Assembly (NCBI RefSeq): GCF_021347895.1
Contig: NC_067134.1
Location: 27,006,152 to 27,070,151 of the forward strand
Direction of reading: 5' to 3'
From: Acanthochromis polyacanthus
Taxonomy: Eukaryota; Chordata; Actinopteri; Pomacentridae
DNA length: 64,000 nt
Below the pieces are notes generated by a model, which worked only from the letters and a program-made list of their open reading frames with translations, did not search any database and had not been told where the DNA came from. Positions 32,491-45,000 of the stretch are shown piece by piece (the stretch's first letter is position 1; each line of letters begins with the position of its first letter). The position numbers and the translations under genes were made by a program.

Positions 32491-33554
32491 TTAAGATAAT
32501 TTTCATTTTTAATTTTCCATTAAAGATTCCAGGTCATTCACTGAACATTTCTACATAAATAAGTGTCAAGTAATGTGTTGCCCTCAAACATCGATTACAT
32601 TTAAGCGAGGATGTCTTATGAAATCTGGAAAGGTGAGTTCTACAGAAGGATCATAGTTTTCCATTTAACTGATAGGAAACAAGACCTATTAAACTGAGCA
32701 GTTGATCACACGAAGCCTGTAAACTTGTACATTCATATTTAAACGTGTGTGTCTTACCAACTTGTGCAACAGAATCACCACACCTGCAATACAAAGGAAA
32801 GGTTGACACGTTAAAACACCGTCAGTCTCTCCTGTCTCAAGTTCATTTCAGCACTATGTAGACATGCAACAATAATACAAGCATGCCACTTCATGTTTTC
32901 AAAGTAACCTGGAAACCACAGTTTACCATTAAACCAATGAAAATATGTTGATTTAAAAAAATCGTAATACACATAGGAAGTGTCTAACACTTTTTTTTCT
33001 TCCACAGATCAAATATGGGAAAAATAACAGATGAATTTAAGGCACATCATCCAAGGAGGAGTCCACTTGGCTTGCTGATTGAAAAAGTTTAAAGAAACAG
33101 ACAGTGTCACAGACAAACACTGTTCTAGACGACCAAATGCATCGGCCCAGACTAAAGAACTGGTCATGGCTAAAAGTTACAGCTAATCTTGACCGTATCG
33201 TTCCACGTGTCCATCCTCCGCTGAGAAGTATCAGTTCAGCTCTTTCTTCTTTCGACAAAGCCTTATTTAATCTGCGGAGATAAAAGAAAAGTTAAGGAAT
33301 TTTCCCATGAGTCCAGACTTTTGGGACACCCTGCAGTACACCACCTAAAAATGTCAGACTATGTAAACTAAGAAAAAACGAGTATACTATGTCTTTCAAT
33401 AAATCTCACAAGGTGCCGTGATAGCATGGCATTTAGACTCATTCACAGCACACTTTGCTACATTTGAAATCACCCCCTTCAGGACCTGTGTTGTGGTTAA
33501 AAAAAACTTATTTGCAGCTCAGACAAACAGCAGCCTCCTGCCCTCAGGGAGCTG
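32491..33554. other. No recognisable feature
   Basis: Unique-looking sequence between the two AT-rich minisatellite arrays. The short minus-strand frames at 32811 and 33037 lack motifs. Confidence 0.35.
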
Positions 33555-33811
33555 TTGTAATTTAAAATGATCTTAAGTGTTTAATATTATTTAAAGTGTT
33601 TAATATTATTTAAAATGATCTTAAGTGTTTAATATTATTTAAAGTTTTTAATATTATTTAAAGTGTTTAATATTATTTAAAATGATCTTAAGTGTTTAAT
33701 ATTATTTAAAGTTTTTAATATTATTTAAAGTGTTTAATATTATTTAAAGTGTTTAATATTATTTAGTGTTTAATATTATTTAAAGTGTTTAGTATTATTT
33801 AAAATGATCTT

Positions 33812-33862
<51 letters not shown>

Positions 33863-33865
33863 CTA
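33555..33865 (+). repeat. ~19-bp AT-rich minisatellite (array 2) ending in (TA)n
   Basis: Same unit as 32220-32490 with an interspersed taaaatgatcttaagtgttt variant. It runs into a (TA)n tract at about 33815-33857. A further (TA)n lies at about 34125-34166. Confidence 0.85.
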
Positions 33866-34115
33866 TATATATGAATGTAGATATGAACCTAAGTCTCGAC
33901 AAAAAAGAAAGCAAAAAAGTGTGTTGTGTGTAGTTTTATTTTACTTCATTTTTTAAAATGTTTTTTCTATATTTGGGTTTATAGAGATATAGATATTTTT
34001 GGGTTTACATATGTATGCATTTATATAAAAACAAACAGAAATAATGAGCAAAAAATGTAATAAAATAAAACTAAAATATATATGTATAAATATATACATA
34101 CATATGTAATTATAA

Positions 34116-34170
<55 letters not shown>

Positions 34171-34940
34171 ACATTGAAAAAAATAAGGAAATAAATACAA
34201 TAAAACTAAAGCAAAAAAATTGTACATATATAAACCTAAATATAGAAAAGAAATAAGCAAAAGACACCCAAAAATATAAATAATTTATATGTATATGTAT
34301 ATGTCGTCCAAAATGACGAGAAAAGACCCAAGCTAACATAAAACACACAAAAATTGAAATACAGTACATATAAAAACAAATTGCCAAAATAACGTTTATA
34401 AATATGGATATAAATAACAGAGAACAATAACAAACATATAAAACTGCTGTTGTATTTTTACAATGGATTTTACAGCATTACTATTTTGCACACTTGTTTT
34501 GATTTTATTGATGGTTTAAATGTGTTTGAGCCTGCAGATGCAGGTTTTAACATTTTATTTTTCATTATTTTTCTATAAAAGATGCCATTAAAACTTATAG
34601 ATTACTGAAATGGAGATGATTCTGTTGTTTTCAGGCTTGTGGACTCACTTTAACCCCACATTGGTAGATAATAATACTTTGTGCTGTTCTCCCTTCACGT
34701 TTCTTGTAGATTTATGCCACCTGCTGGACATTCTGATAAATTACACCAAGACTCTGTAACGCAACCTCCTACATTCTGGAAAGTTTGCTCTCTTCTCTAG
34801 TTAGGACTAAAATGGAGCCTTTGTGACGCTGTTGTGATGAGAATACATATGCTGTACTGATTTTGATATGATTGGAGGTGAAACAGTCACTGGAGGGTCA
34901 AGAGCTTCTTTTATTACATTCTTGTGAATTTTTATGCAAT

Positions 34941-35046
<106 letters not shown>

Positions 35047-36327
35047 TTCTTTTCATTGGTAGCAGCCACTGCCTCTATATAGAGATGGAAACCCCTCCTT
35101 GAAATCATCCACAGGAGTTCTGGAGCTCAGGATGTCAGCTGGAACCATCACCAACTTACCATAATCCAAACATTAAATGTGAAACAAGTAAAGTTTTGAC
35201 AAACAACCCTAAGATAAGTGGAAGACTTTTAAAGAGTGTCGATATGAACGAAGCTGAAGTTTGTGTCAGATCAACTTCTCTACTTGTCCTGATTGTGCTG
35301 CTTGCTGTTGTGTTTGGAAAGTTGAAACGGAAAACCAGCTGCTGACCTGGAGAATCCTCCTCTGCTTCATGATGAAGTAAAGCAATCCACAGAATACAGG
35401 ATGTTGGCAACATGTTTGTAAAGCAACACGACTTCCTGATCTGCAGCACTTCAGGTCACGTGATTCAAGATAAAATGGAAATGTTTGGAGTTTGAACAGT
35501 GTTTAGATTTTTTATAGGGAACAGAACTGACTGTGAATAAGTTTGTTGGAATGAATAAAAGAAATGAATCAATGAAAATACACAATAAACTACACAAGAT
35601 AAATAGAAAAATAAAAACACAAGAAATAGAATAAATGGATAAAACAAGTTTATGGACTGTTAGGATTTGGTGTTTATTACTTTGTTATTTAACTGGAAAA
35701 CACGTTAAAATAAAATCATGACAACAATCAACTAACAAGTGTGAAGATAGATTTGATTTTAAAGCATAAAAGATCTATTTTTATTTACAAGATGAGTCAG
35801 GATTCTGTTTCATAATTTAGCTTTTATAAAAGAGTTAGACTGAATTATTAACAATGAGGTCAGGATAAAATAAAAGATGGAGTAAAATTCCCAGAAACAA
35901 ATACAAAGCTAAAAAAACTGGAATAGAGACTGCAAGTGGGCAGAAATCAGTTTAAGATTTGGATTTTCAGCTCAGAATCAGAGTCTGTGTTCATGAATCA
36001 GCCTCTGTTTGCTGCATGGAGCTGAAATTACAGCAAATCTAAGACTCACTTCACTCTAAATGACTTTGCTCTTTAATTTACTAAGTCTGAGTCCAGGAAA
36101 TACCTGAAGGTCACCAGGAAACTACATGTGAGCAGCTCTACAGAGAGTCTAAAACAGGGATGTCAAACTCATTCCACAAAGGGCCGGTGTGGCTGCAGGT
36201 TTTTGTTCCAACTAAGCAGCATCACACCAGATGTGACTCATTTAATCAACCGATCTCAGTCTGCAGACAGGTGATTGGTCAGACTGTGTGCTGTAGATAT
36301 GTTGGAACTAAATGCTGTAGCCTGGAG

Positions 36328-36764
36328 CAGTGGTTCTCAACCCTGTTCCTCAGGGTCCCATGTCCTGCATGTTTTACATGCTTCCCTTGTCCAACACACC
36401 TGACTCAAATGATCAGCTCGTCATCAAGCCTCTGCAGAAGCCTGATGACGAGCTGATCATTTGAGTCAGGTGTGTTGGAGCAGGGAAGCATCTAAAACAG
36501 GGGTGTCAAGATCCGTTCCTGGAGGGCCACTGTCCTGCATGTTTTAGATGTTTCCCCTCTTCCAACACACCTGATTCAAATGATCAGGCTCGTTATCAGG
36601 CTTCTGCTGAGCTTGATGATTAGCTGATTATTTGAATCAGGTGTGTTGGAAGAGGGAAACATCTAAAACATAGAGGATAGTGGCCCTCCAGGAACTGAGT
36701 TTGACACCCCTGATCTAAAACATGCAGGACATGGGGTCCTGAGGAACAGGGTTGAGAACCAATG
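36328..36764. mobile_element. Middle hAT-type MITE of a triple nest
   Basis: Termini CAGTGGTTCTCAACCCTG and CAGGGTTGAGAACCAATG, with 8-bp duplications gcctggag/gcctagag. It is itself split by 36498-36712. An internal palindrome (tgatcagctcgtcatcaagc...gcctgatgacgagctgatca) lies before the inner element. Confidence 0.9.
36498..36712. mobile_element. Innermost hAT-type MITE of a triple nest
   Basis: Termini CAGGGGTGTCAAGATC and GTTTGACACCCCTG, with perfect 8-bp duplications ATCTAAAA at 36490-36497 and 36713-36720. The body is one long hairpin (cctgcatgttttagatgttt and its inverse). Confidence 0.9.
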
Positions 36765-37040
36765 GCCTAGAGCACACAGTCTGACCAATCACCTGTCTGC
36801 AGACTGAGATCAGTTGATTAAATGACTCAGGTCTGGTGTGATGCTGCTTAGTTGGAACAAAAACCTGCAGCCACACCGGCCCTTTGTGGAATGAGTTTGA
36901 CATCCCTGGTCTAAAATATCTCCAAACGGTTCTCAACCAATCAGAAGAAGATCTGAACAGAGCAACAGCTGCAATGAAAACAGAATTTATTCACACATGT
37001 GTATCTAGTATAACGTCACCACACAGAGCATTTAGGTTAA

Positions 37041-37525
37041 ACTTCAGCGGCCCGTATTCGGGCCGTTTTGAGATGTGCAAAAGTATTTTGCTAAATTTAC
37101 CGAAGCTGCAAACTCGATGATAGAAACATTATACACCCATGGAAAGCTTAGATTCTCATGAATCCGCCGGTATAAACCACTTTCAGATGTGATTACCACA
37201 GCGGGTAATATAAACACATTTTTCCAACAAACAACAAATAACGTAAACAGCATAACTCACCTTTGACGGCTCATAACTCGTCACAGATGAAAATATTCCA
37301 CAAAAACGGCCATCATCCAACCTTGGACATCCAGACAAAACCAGCCAGTAAAATATTTTGTCCAAAACATGTCTTGAAATCAGTAAATAATCCACAAATA
37401 GCTAGTTTTCGTGCACGCGCACGTCGCGCTGCGCGTCCCATACTCCCTGTATTTCTCTTCATATCTTTATGTAGAAAAAATATTTTAGCGATCTGTTGTT
37501 CTCAAAATGGCCGCTGAACTCTAAA
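37041..37525. mobile_element. piggyBac-type element related to 11577-12124
   Basis: It begins after TTAA (37037-37040) with ACTTCAGCGGCC and has a matching GGCCGCTGAACT near 37508-37519. Its centre (37105-37400) follows the 11577 element almost word for word. The right TTAA is not clear (ctctaaac). Confidence 0.6.
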
Positions 37526-38300
37526 CTTTTGATTGACACCTCATTTCAACCAATCAAGTGACTTTGGGCGGCCTTGCAGGGCTAAACAGCCAACCGTTGA
37601 CTACAATGACAAAATTGGACACGACCCGTTCCCGTTTGTAGTGACTGAGCAAATCACGTTTGAGGAAACTTGTGATTGACAGGTCTAGTAGCCAATGAGC
37701 TGCTGAAAACAAGTATATAAGGAATGACAAGGCGCTGTCCAGCAGATCGGTGTGAAGACAGACACCTCTGCTGTGTTCGTGCTCCCCAGTTGTTTTTGTG
37801 TTTTTTGGGTGAAAATAATGTCCAAACGGACTGAAAAACAAAAATATACCATTGTGCCAAGGCTGTGCCAGGATGTGCCAAAGGTGATTCTCCAGGCCAA
37901 CGCCTGGGCATAGCCCTACAAAAACATGTGTGAAACACTCATTTCTTGTAGTATTGCTATGAAATTTTGACCTGAACTAGGTAAGACCTCAGGCTGTTGT
38001 CCTATTGTGTTTTCAAGCTGTCACAGTGCTGCCACACTTATTTTCAGGTGTTTTTTTAGGGAAATAATTCAGGCGGGAAAAAAAATCATCCTAATTCAGT
38101 GTGTTCCAACATAAAATACTCTGTGCCAGTAGCACTTAAGAGTAATTCTGACTGCACTGGGTGAAAATTCAGGTTGTCAGCTTTCGAATGAGACCAGAAC
38201 GATGCATGTACTCCAAACAGTTCAAGAACAGCATTCCATTAACTTTGGGTACATCTTCAGTAGTAATTTCAGGCGGAATTGACTGCAGTTCTTATAAATT
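37526..38300 (+). other. Sequence next to the piggyBac-type element with TATA box and short frame
   Basis: A CCAAT-like word (aaccaatcaag) lies near 37548 and a TATATAA at 37713. A short frame runs 37818-37913, starting MSKRTEKQKYTIVPRLC, 31 codons. The arrangement looks like the promoter and first codons of a transposase gene that has lost the rest. The link to the neighbouring MITE is an inference and no transposase domain is visible. Confidence 0.3.
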
Positions 38301-38759
38301 CTAATTTAGCACTAGCTAGCTCAGTTGAGTTTTATGCTAATGTGAGCTGGAGGTCATGAGGGAGACAGCAAATTTAGCTTAGTTCTGCATTAACAACAGA
38401 GTCCAAAATCACTTTTAAGCCATGCTGATTTCAACTCATCAAAACATTACTCCTCAAGTTGCAGTTTACACCACAGCTGCCAACTATTCTGCAGGAATTC
38501 CACAGGGAGTTGTTGATCTGCTCTATGAGTTCCACCACCTGATCTCTAGCAGGAAGACACTAAATAGCCCAAACATAGAGGATTGTCTGTTCACTGAAAA
38601 ATCCTTAGAGCCTTACAAATTAAAATTTGTAAGGCTCTATGGATCCAGTGTCTTTGAAATTGAATGGGTTCATATGCAGCCGTTATACCCTCAATCCAAC
38701 ACTCACAAATGAAAAGGAATCAAACGGAGAGGAGCACCAGGCATAACTGAAATGAGGTA

Positions 38760-39035
38760 GTTGAAATGACTGATATTGGTCATCCAGTTACAGTGCAATG
38801 TTCTGCTGGGAAACCTTGGCTCCTGGCACTAATGTGGACGTACTGAGACAAGTTTCAAACTCCCCAGATCCCAATCTGACCAAGCACTCAAGGGTCTGAC
38901 CCTAAAACCAACCAGATTCCACCTTAGGTCCCGTGTTCTCGGCCTGATGGACGTATTTTGGCGGCCTGAAGTTCACCTGTGCAATATTTGGAAGGTGGTT
39001 TTAATGTTGTGGCTGATTAATGTGTATATAATACT
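38760..39035. mobile_element. Degenerate 3' part of a Tc1-like element
   Basis: Words such as ccccagatcccaatctgac (the SPDLN region in DNA) and ggaaggtggttttaatgttg tggctgattaatgtgtat resemble the 3' end of a common fish Tc1 family. No open frame remains. Confidence 0.5.
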
Positions 39036-39699
39036 AAATAAAAACAGCAAAGGAAGCTTTCAAAGTTGCATCAACTATCAGTTGTGTAGTCAATGCCAAT
39101 TAATTCTCTCAATCGAGGCAGGCAGATTTAAAGAAATTGCTTAATTGCTACATGTTTTCCAATATAAAGCACTGTAAGGAACGGATGAGAAGCTCAGAAC
39201 AGTAAAGCCGAGTGCATAGACGTCCTCCCTGGCAGCTCTCTGTGACTTTGTATTTCATTAGAGGCAGGGTGATGAATTTGGGAGCCTTGTTCAGACTGTG
39301 GGATGTCAGAATTAGGCTGTAACGCGTCATTTAGCACCAAGGAGAGGCTTCCATTTGGCTTTGTTTTGTGCTCCGAATTAGCCCTCCGTCTCTGGCTGTG
39401 GCCCTGTTACAGAAAAGCTGGAAAAGCAAAGTCAGTTTACATGAGTTTGTGCTCTCATATGTACAGTTTCACCCTTTCTGTAAATGCTCAGATTGAAAAA
39501 TAGAATGCAGATTGAACAGTGCTGGACAAAAAATTCCTGAGTTTGTACAAATCTATTCAGAAATAGAGTTTACATGAGGATAGCACGGGGAAATGGGCTC
39601 ATTCTGTTGTCATTTTGATTTCCTTCAACCGGAAAAATAAAGCGTTTCACATCACGCCATTCATTTGATCACACATTTGATCACTTTCTACCTCAGAGT

Positions 39700-40312
39700 T
39701 GTCAAACTCATCTTAGTTCAGGTTCCACATTCAGCCCAGTTTGATCTCCAGTGACCAGTAAAATCACAGCATAATAATCTATAAATAACCACAACTCTGC
39801 AATTTTGCTTTTGTTTTAGTGCAAAAAGGTACATTCTGAAAATGTTCACATTTAAGGAAAGAAAACATTGTGAACAACCTGAAATTTCTCAAGAAAAATA
39901 AGTTCAATTTCAGCAACGTGCAGCCTCAGTTCATCATTTCCACATTACAACTTCCAGATCACAGAGTGTCTACAAAGGAACACAACATTTAGTCACCTGG
40001 AGCTGAACCATATAGTATTTTAGTTTATGATCAAAATGACAAAAGTCAGATAAAAAAAGACTAAAACATGACAAAATATAACAAAAATGAGACACAAAAT
40101 GACAAACGCACAATGAACAATCTAGTATGTTACTTTATGATGAAAACAACTTGTCATGGTCTAGAAATGATTTTAAATTTATAGCTTTACTAATTTACAA
40201 TCTGCAGTTAATGTCTTCTCTGTAATTTTTCCACTTTGAGGACCGGATTGGACCCTCTGAAGGACCGCTTTTGGCCCACGGGCCTCATGTTGGACACTCC
40301 TGTCCCACCTGT
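39700..40312 (+). repeat. caggggtgtc hAT-type element
   Basis: Nearly full length: gttgtcaaactcatcttagt at the left, a short gacaaaa minisatellite, and gcccacgggcctcatgttgg ... gacactcctg at the right. No transposase. Confidence 0.75.
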
Positions 40313-41339
40313 TTACCACAGTGCAGTTTCACGTGTTCATGTCCATTTGAAAACACGATGAGGTGACGAAACGGCCTTCCTGTTTGTCTGCCCGTTGTCA
40401 GTCCGTTAACCTGGACGGCCACACTGTCATCTGTTTACTGCTGCAGCTCACTGAGCAGACTCCACAATAAGATTACAGGATTAACGTCGCCGTGGACATG
40501 TGCTCCACGTGCTTGATTTGATTAAACCTCCCACTTAAGAGCCTGTAGCTGCACACCTACTGCATGCAGATGAATCAGGAGCTCTGAGTCTCAGTCAGTG
40601 ATTCACTACATTTCCCACAAGGCCTCAGCAGCTCTGAGTGGACTGACATGAACTCGCCTCTTCAGGAGGGCGATGCAAAGAGGTGGAGGCACAAAATGAA
40701 GCTCCAGCGAGAGAGTGTGACTTTCCAGTGGAGCAAAAGCAGTCCTGTGCAAAAGTGAAAGGTCACTGAATCCTGGAATACCATCAGGTGAGATATCGCG
40801 TCTCTGATTTTCTCCTTGAGGACGATTGAGTCGCTGCTGTGGTGGAAATTGCTGTAATGTAACATTTAATTTGGCATTGTGCTACTGGAAAAACAAACCA
40901 AGGTATATGTGAGGGGGTTAGAAGCAGAGTGGTGCAACCCACAAAAAATAAGTATTTTCTGTATTGGGTCATTCCAGAACTGGAGGACATTTACGTCCCA
41001 CCCATCGCATTTCAAATAAATCAAAATACTAAAACATACAGTTGTTGTGTAAATGTTTTTGTCCTGAGACCAAATCTAAAAAACTAGTAGAAAAAAATGT
41101 TGAAAATGTTTTTAAAATACCAGATAAGTCTGGAGTTCCCCCTAAAATGACATTTTTCTCTTGTTCCACCCCTCTGATGACCAAATAAAACAGCTAAAAT
41201 TAAGTTTAAATCTATTTTTTGTGGTATTATTGTTTATTGATGTCTCTTGTAATTGTGGGAACATTTTTTTAATCAGCATAATATTTTAAATTGTAATTAT
41301 TATGCATGGAACATGTGTCCCACAACAACCCTGTTGATG

Positions 41340-41545
41340 CTTCTGTCGTTTTGTGTCTCGTTTTTGTTCTTTTTTGTCTCATTTTAGTCATTGTGTGTCT
41401 TGTTTTTGTCATTTTGTGTCTCATTTTAATCGTTTTGTATCTCGTTTTTGTCGTTTTCTGTCTTGTTTTAGTCATTTTGTGTCTCCTTTCTGTCATTTTG
41501 TGTCTCATTTTTGTCATTTTCTGTCTCGTTTTTCTCGTTTTGTGT
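41340..41545 (-). repeat. gagacaaaaatgacaaaa minisatellite of the hAT family, inverted
   Basis: Ten imperfect ~21-bp units (gtttttgtcattttgtgtct). Open frames rich in Phe/Cys/Val on one strand and Lys/Thr/Met on the other are by-products of the repeat. Confidence 0.8.
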
Positions 41546-42081
41546 CGTTTTGTCGTTTGCATCCTCAAACAGTATTCCTCAAGAATGGACAGCGCAAGCT
41601 ATGTCCTCCCTTTTATTTTTCATATTCTAACCTCGCGTTACAGTGGTGCTTTGAATCCTTGAAAACACAAAACTTTGAACCCATTTTTCTCCAAAACTAA
41701 GTCTAAAGTAAGTAAGTATCAAACAGCGTCTCTCAAAGGTGAAACCCAGCGTGTCTGAATGCTGATCGGCAGTTATTCAATCAGATCCTACAGAGAGGAT
41801 TATGTGGATTAGAGGCCTTTTACAAATTAAGCAGCATATCTGTTTACATTAATGTGGCTAGGAAAGAGCTCTCCCACTGCAGACTGGTTCACCAGGTTAC
41901 CAGGTGCATGCCCGTGCACGATACGCCCTCCACCACCTCCCTTTCTCCCCACACAGAGCTGTCACATGACGGGCAGGGCCTGTAGGTGTGGCGGACTCCT
42001 CTACTAAACAGGGATTACAGGAGAACTGAATTCCTCTCTCTCTACCTCATCCTGCCACTTCAGAACCGCTAAAAGGGAACA

Positions 42082-42095
42082 ATGTGTGGACGCAG
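42082..42095 (+). CDS. cobll1: Candidate first coding exon of cobll1
   Basis: An ATG in AACAATGTG context begins MCGR and is cut by a strong donor (CAG|GTAAGC) after 14 nt. Human COBLL1 long isoforms start MDGR with a short first exon, which makes this plausible. The upstream 42000-42081 (ctctctctacctcatcctgcc) would be 5' UTR. Joining it directly to 45098 gives a stop after a few codons, so one or more small exons would have to lie between. The assignment is tentative. Confidence 0.35.
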
Positions 42096-45000
42096 GTAAG
42101 CGCAACAATTATGAATGAATTCACATGTGAAGAGCCGATTGTGGCGGCATGAAGAGACGCTGCCTTTAAACGCACTAATCCTTCTTCCTCCAGAAACAGA
42201 GTAAGCTTATTTACTGCCTGAACAACATGGCTGGCAGGCAGGCTGAGTGGATCTAATAGATGTCAGCTGCACAGCAGGTTCAGTTAATTCAGGTTGTTTA
42301 ACCACTGCTGATATAATGCAGAAATTATTATTATTGATTCGGCTTTTTAGGTCAATTTGTATTACCAGAGCCAGCAGAAATGGTTGAATAACAGCCTGTT
42401 TGTTGTGCTATTGATCGAACACAGAAAGTTATTTGTTAGCATAATGTACTTTGTAATGAACTGGAAGTAATTTTGTTGTTTTTATTGTTTTTTCAAGCTT
42501 TTAAAGTTAACTTTTATTCAACAGAACCGGCAGGAATGGTTGAAAAAGAACCTATTTGTTGTACTACTGATCTAATAGATGTCAGCTTTCTCTTGGGATT
42601 AATTTCTTTAGATTATTTGTTGACATAGTGCACATTTGACATAATTTTTTAGATTTTATTTAGCTTTTAAGGTAAATTTGTATTCAACAGAACCAGCAGG
42701 AATGGTTGAAAAAGAACCTATTTGTTGTACTACTGATCTAATAGATGTCAGCTTTCTATTGGGATTAATTTCTTTAGATTATTTGTTGACATAGTGCGCA
42801 TTTGACAGAATTTTTTAGATTTTATTTAGCTTTTAAGGTAATTTGTATTCAACAGAACCAGCAGAAATGGTTGAATAACAGCCTATTTCTTGTGGTTTTG
42901 ATCTAACAGATGTCATTGGGTTTAATTTCTTCAGATTATTTGGTAACACTGCACTTTTAAAAGACTTTTTTTTTAGCTTTGAAAGTCAACATTAACAGAA
43001 CTTCCAGGAATGATTAAATAACAGCCTGTTTATTGATCTATTGATCTGATGGATGTCATTGAAATTAATTTATTCAGATTATTTAATACCATAATGTTAT
43101 TTTGGGGAAAAATAGTTTTTTTAGCTATTCAAGCAAACTTTTATTTAACACAACTACCAGGAGTGATTAAATAACAGCCTGTTTATTGTACTATTAATCT
43201 AACAGATGTCAGCTATACAACAAGTTCACTTTCTTCAGATTATTTGTTCACATAATTTCACTTTTGAAAGAATTCTTTTAGCTTTTCAAGTCAGCTTTTA
43301 TTTAACAGAACTTCCAGAACCGGTTGAAAAAAAGCCCACTGTTTGAACATAAACAAGGTCTCTGAACCTCTACTTTGTTCATGATTTTTAAACTCATTAA
43401 CTTTACTAGAAAGATGAAACAAATGTTCTGTATCAAATATATTTATTTGTAAATGTTGGTTTTGTTAAAGTACATTTGTATAAATATATGCTTAAGAACA
43501 AATGACGTCACGGTTTGTTGACTTTGGACTCGGTCGCACCTCTCTTTTGTGTGCGCGTGCGCGTCATCGGCCGCGCGCGCGTTGATGAGCGCCTCCGCAC
43601 AGCTGTTCTGGTGGCACGCGCCGCTGCACTCCGGTCCGAGAATAGAGTGGAGGGGCGTCGACTGGAAGCGAAGCGTTTAAAGAAGCTCTTATTTACATAA
43701 ATAAATGACAAATAAAAAAGACAGAGAGGTCAAAGGTGAAGACAGAAAGCGATTGAATCCCTGGAAGGAGGTGAGGAGCGTCCGTAAATTTGTCTAAATA
43801 AAAGTGCTGCGGACTTTTCAGGAAAGCGTTTCAAAGTTAGCATTTGTGGTTGTAGCTCACTCTTCAGGGACAGTTGGGACACTGCTCTTGTAGTTTCTGT
43901 GTGGAGACGGTTCGGTTGTTGGATTTTTTTTGAACATTTTCAGGTAACATTTAACACCATGTTTTGCCTCAGGGGGTTGGTATTTTACCACAAATAGCTA
44001 AAACGACTAATAAGAGGAGCACTGTTCTACCTTTAAATTAATGTAAAGCACTGAGCAGATTAATAGTCCTTTATCAGCAATAATTCTGATAATATTAAGT
44101 ACTTATATGTGAATATTTGCAGATTTTTTTCTCTTTAATTCAACTAAATATTTGGAGTTTTGGACTTTTGTGTCAGATACATTGAAATTGGGCAAGTTTT
44201 TTCTTTATTTTTTTTGGCTAATTTCAAAATGAACAAATGATTAAAATGCACCCCTATGGTGAAAAATAGATTTTTTAAAATAAATGTTGAATATAAATAT
44301 TTTAACTTTTGTGTCAGATGCTCTGAAATTGGGCAAGTTTTCTTTTCCTTTTTTTTTTTTTTGCTAATTTAAAAATGAACAAATGATTAAAATGCAGCCC
44401 TACGGTGAAAAATAGATTTTTTTTAAATAAATGTTGAATGTAAATATTTTAACTTTTGTGTCAAATGCATTGAAATTGGGCAAGTTTTCTTTTTTTTTTT
44501 TGCCAATTTAAAAATGAACAAATGATTAAAATGCAGCCCTACGGTGAAAAATAGATTTTTTAAATAAATGTTGAATATAAATATTTTAACTTTTATGTCA
44601 GATGCATTGAAATTGGGCAAATTTTCTTCAGTTTTTAATTTTTTTTTTTAGCAATTCACAGATGAACAATTGATTAAAATGCAGCCCTACAGTAAAAAAT
44701 AGATTTTTTTTAAGGTGTTCCTGCAGTATAGTAGTCAGTCAAGCTTTTCAAATCTTGCTCATATCATGTTTAATGTGCTAGAAGACACACTTTAAGCAAA
44801 AAAGAACAAAAAAAGCACCACAGTGGAGCTTTGCTGCAGACTTATGGGCGATTGAAAGAGAAAGCAACAGTGCAGAGCTGCATGTTTCATGGAAATAAAT
44901 GCTAGATATGTGATTTTGACAGACATATGAATTTTGATTGGTTACATCAATGACTGGAGAGAGAATTTAAGTGTTAAGACACTTGACCGGATTGTCAAAA

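Larger units (their letters stand above)
36155..36908. mobile_element. Outer hAT-type MITE of a triple nest
   Basis: Termini CAGGGATGTCAAACTC and GAGTTTGACATCCCTG, with the perfect 8-bp duplication GTCTAAAA at 36147-36154 and 36909-36916. The arms (gggccggtgtggctgcaggt and its reverse) are long. It is split by the element 36328-36764. Confidence 0.9.

Noticed and set aside
41269..41700. Frames rich in Lys/Thr/Met or Phe/Cys/Val
   Set aside because: By-products of the gagacaaaaatgacaaa minisatellite; the same applies to 47261-47566, 48578-49263 and 50378-51043.
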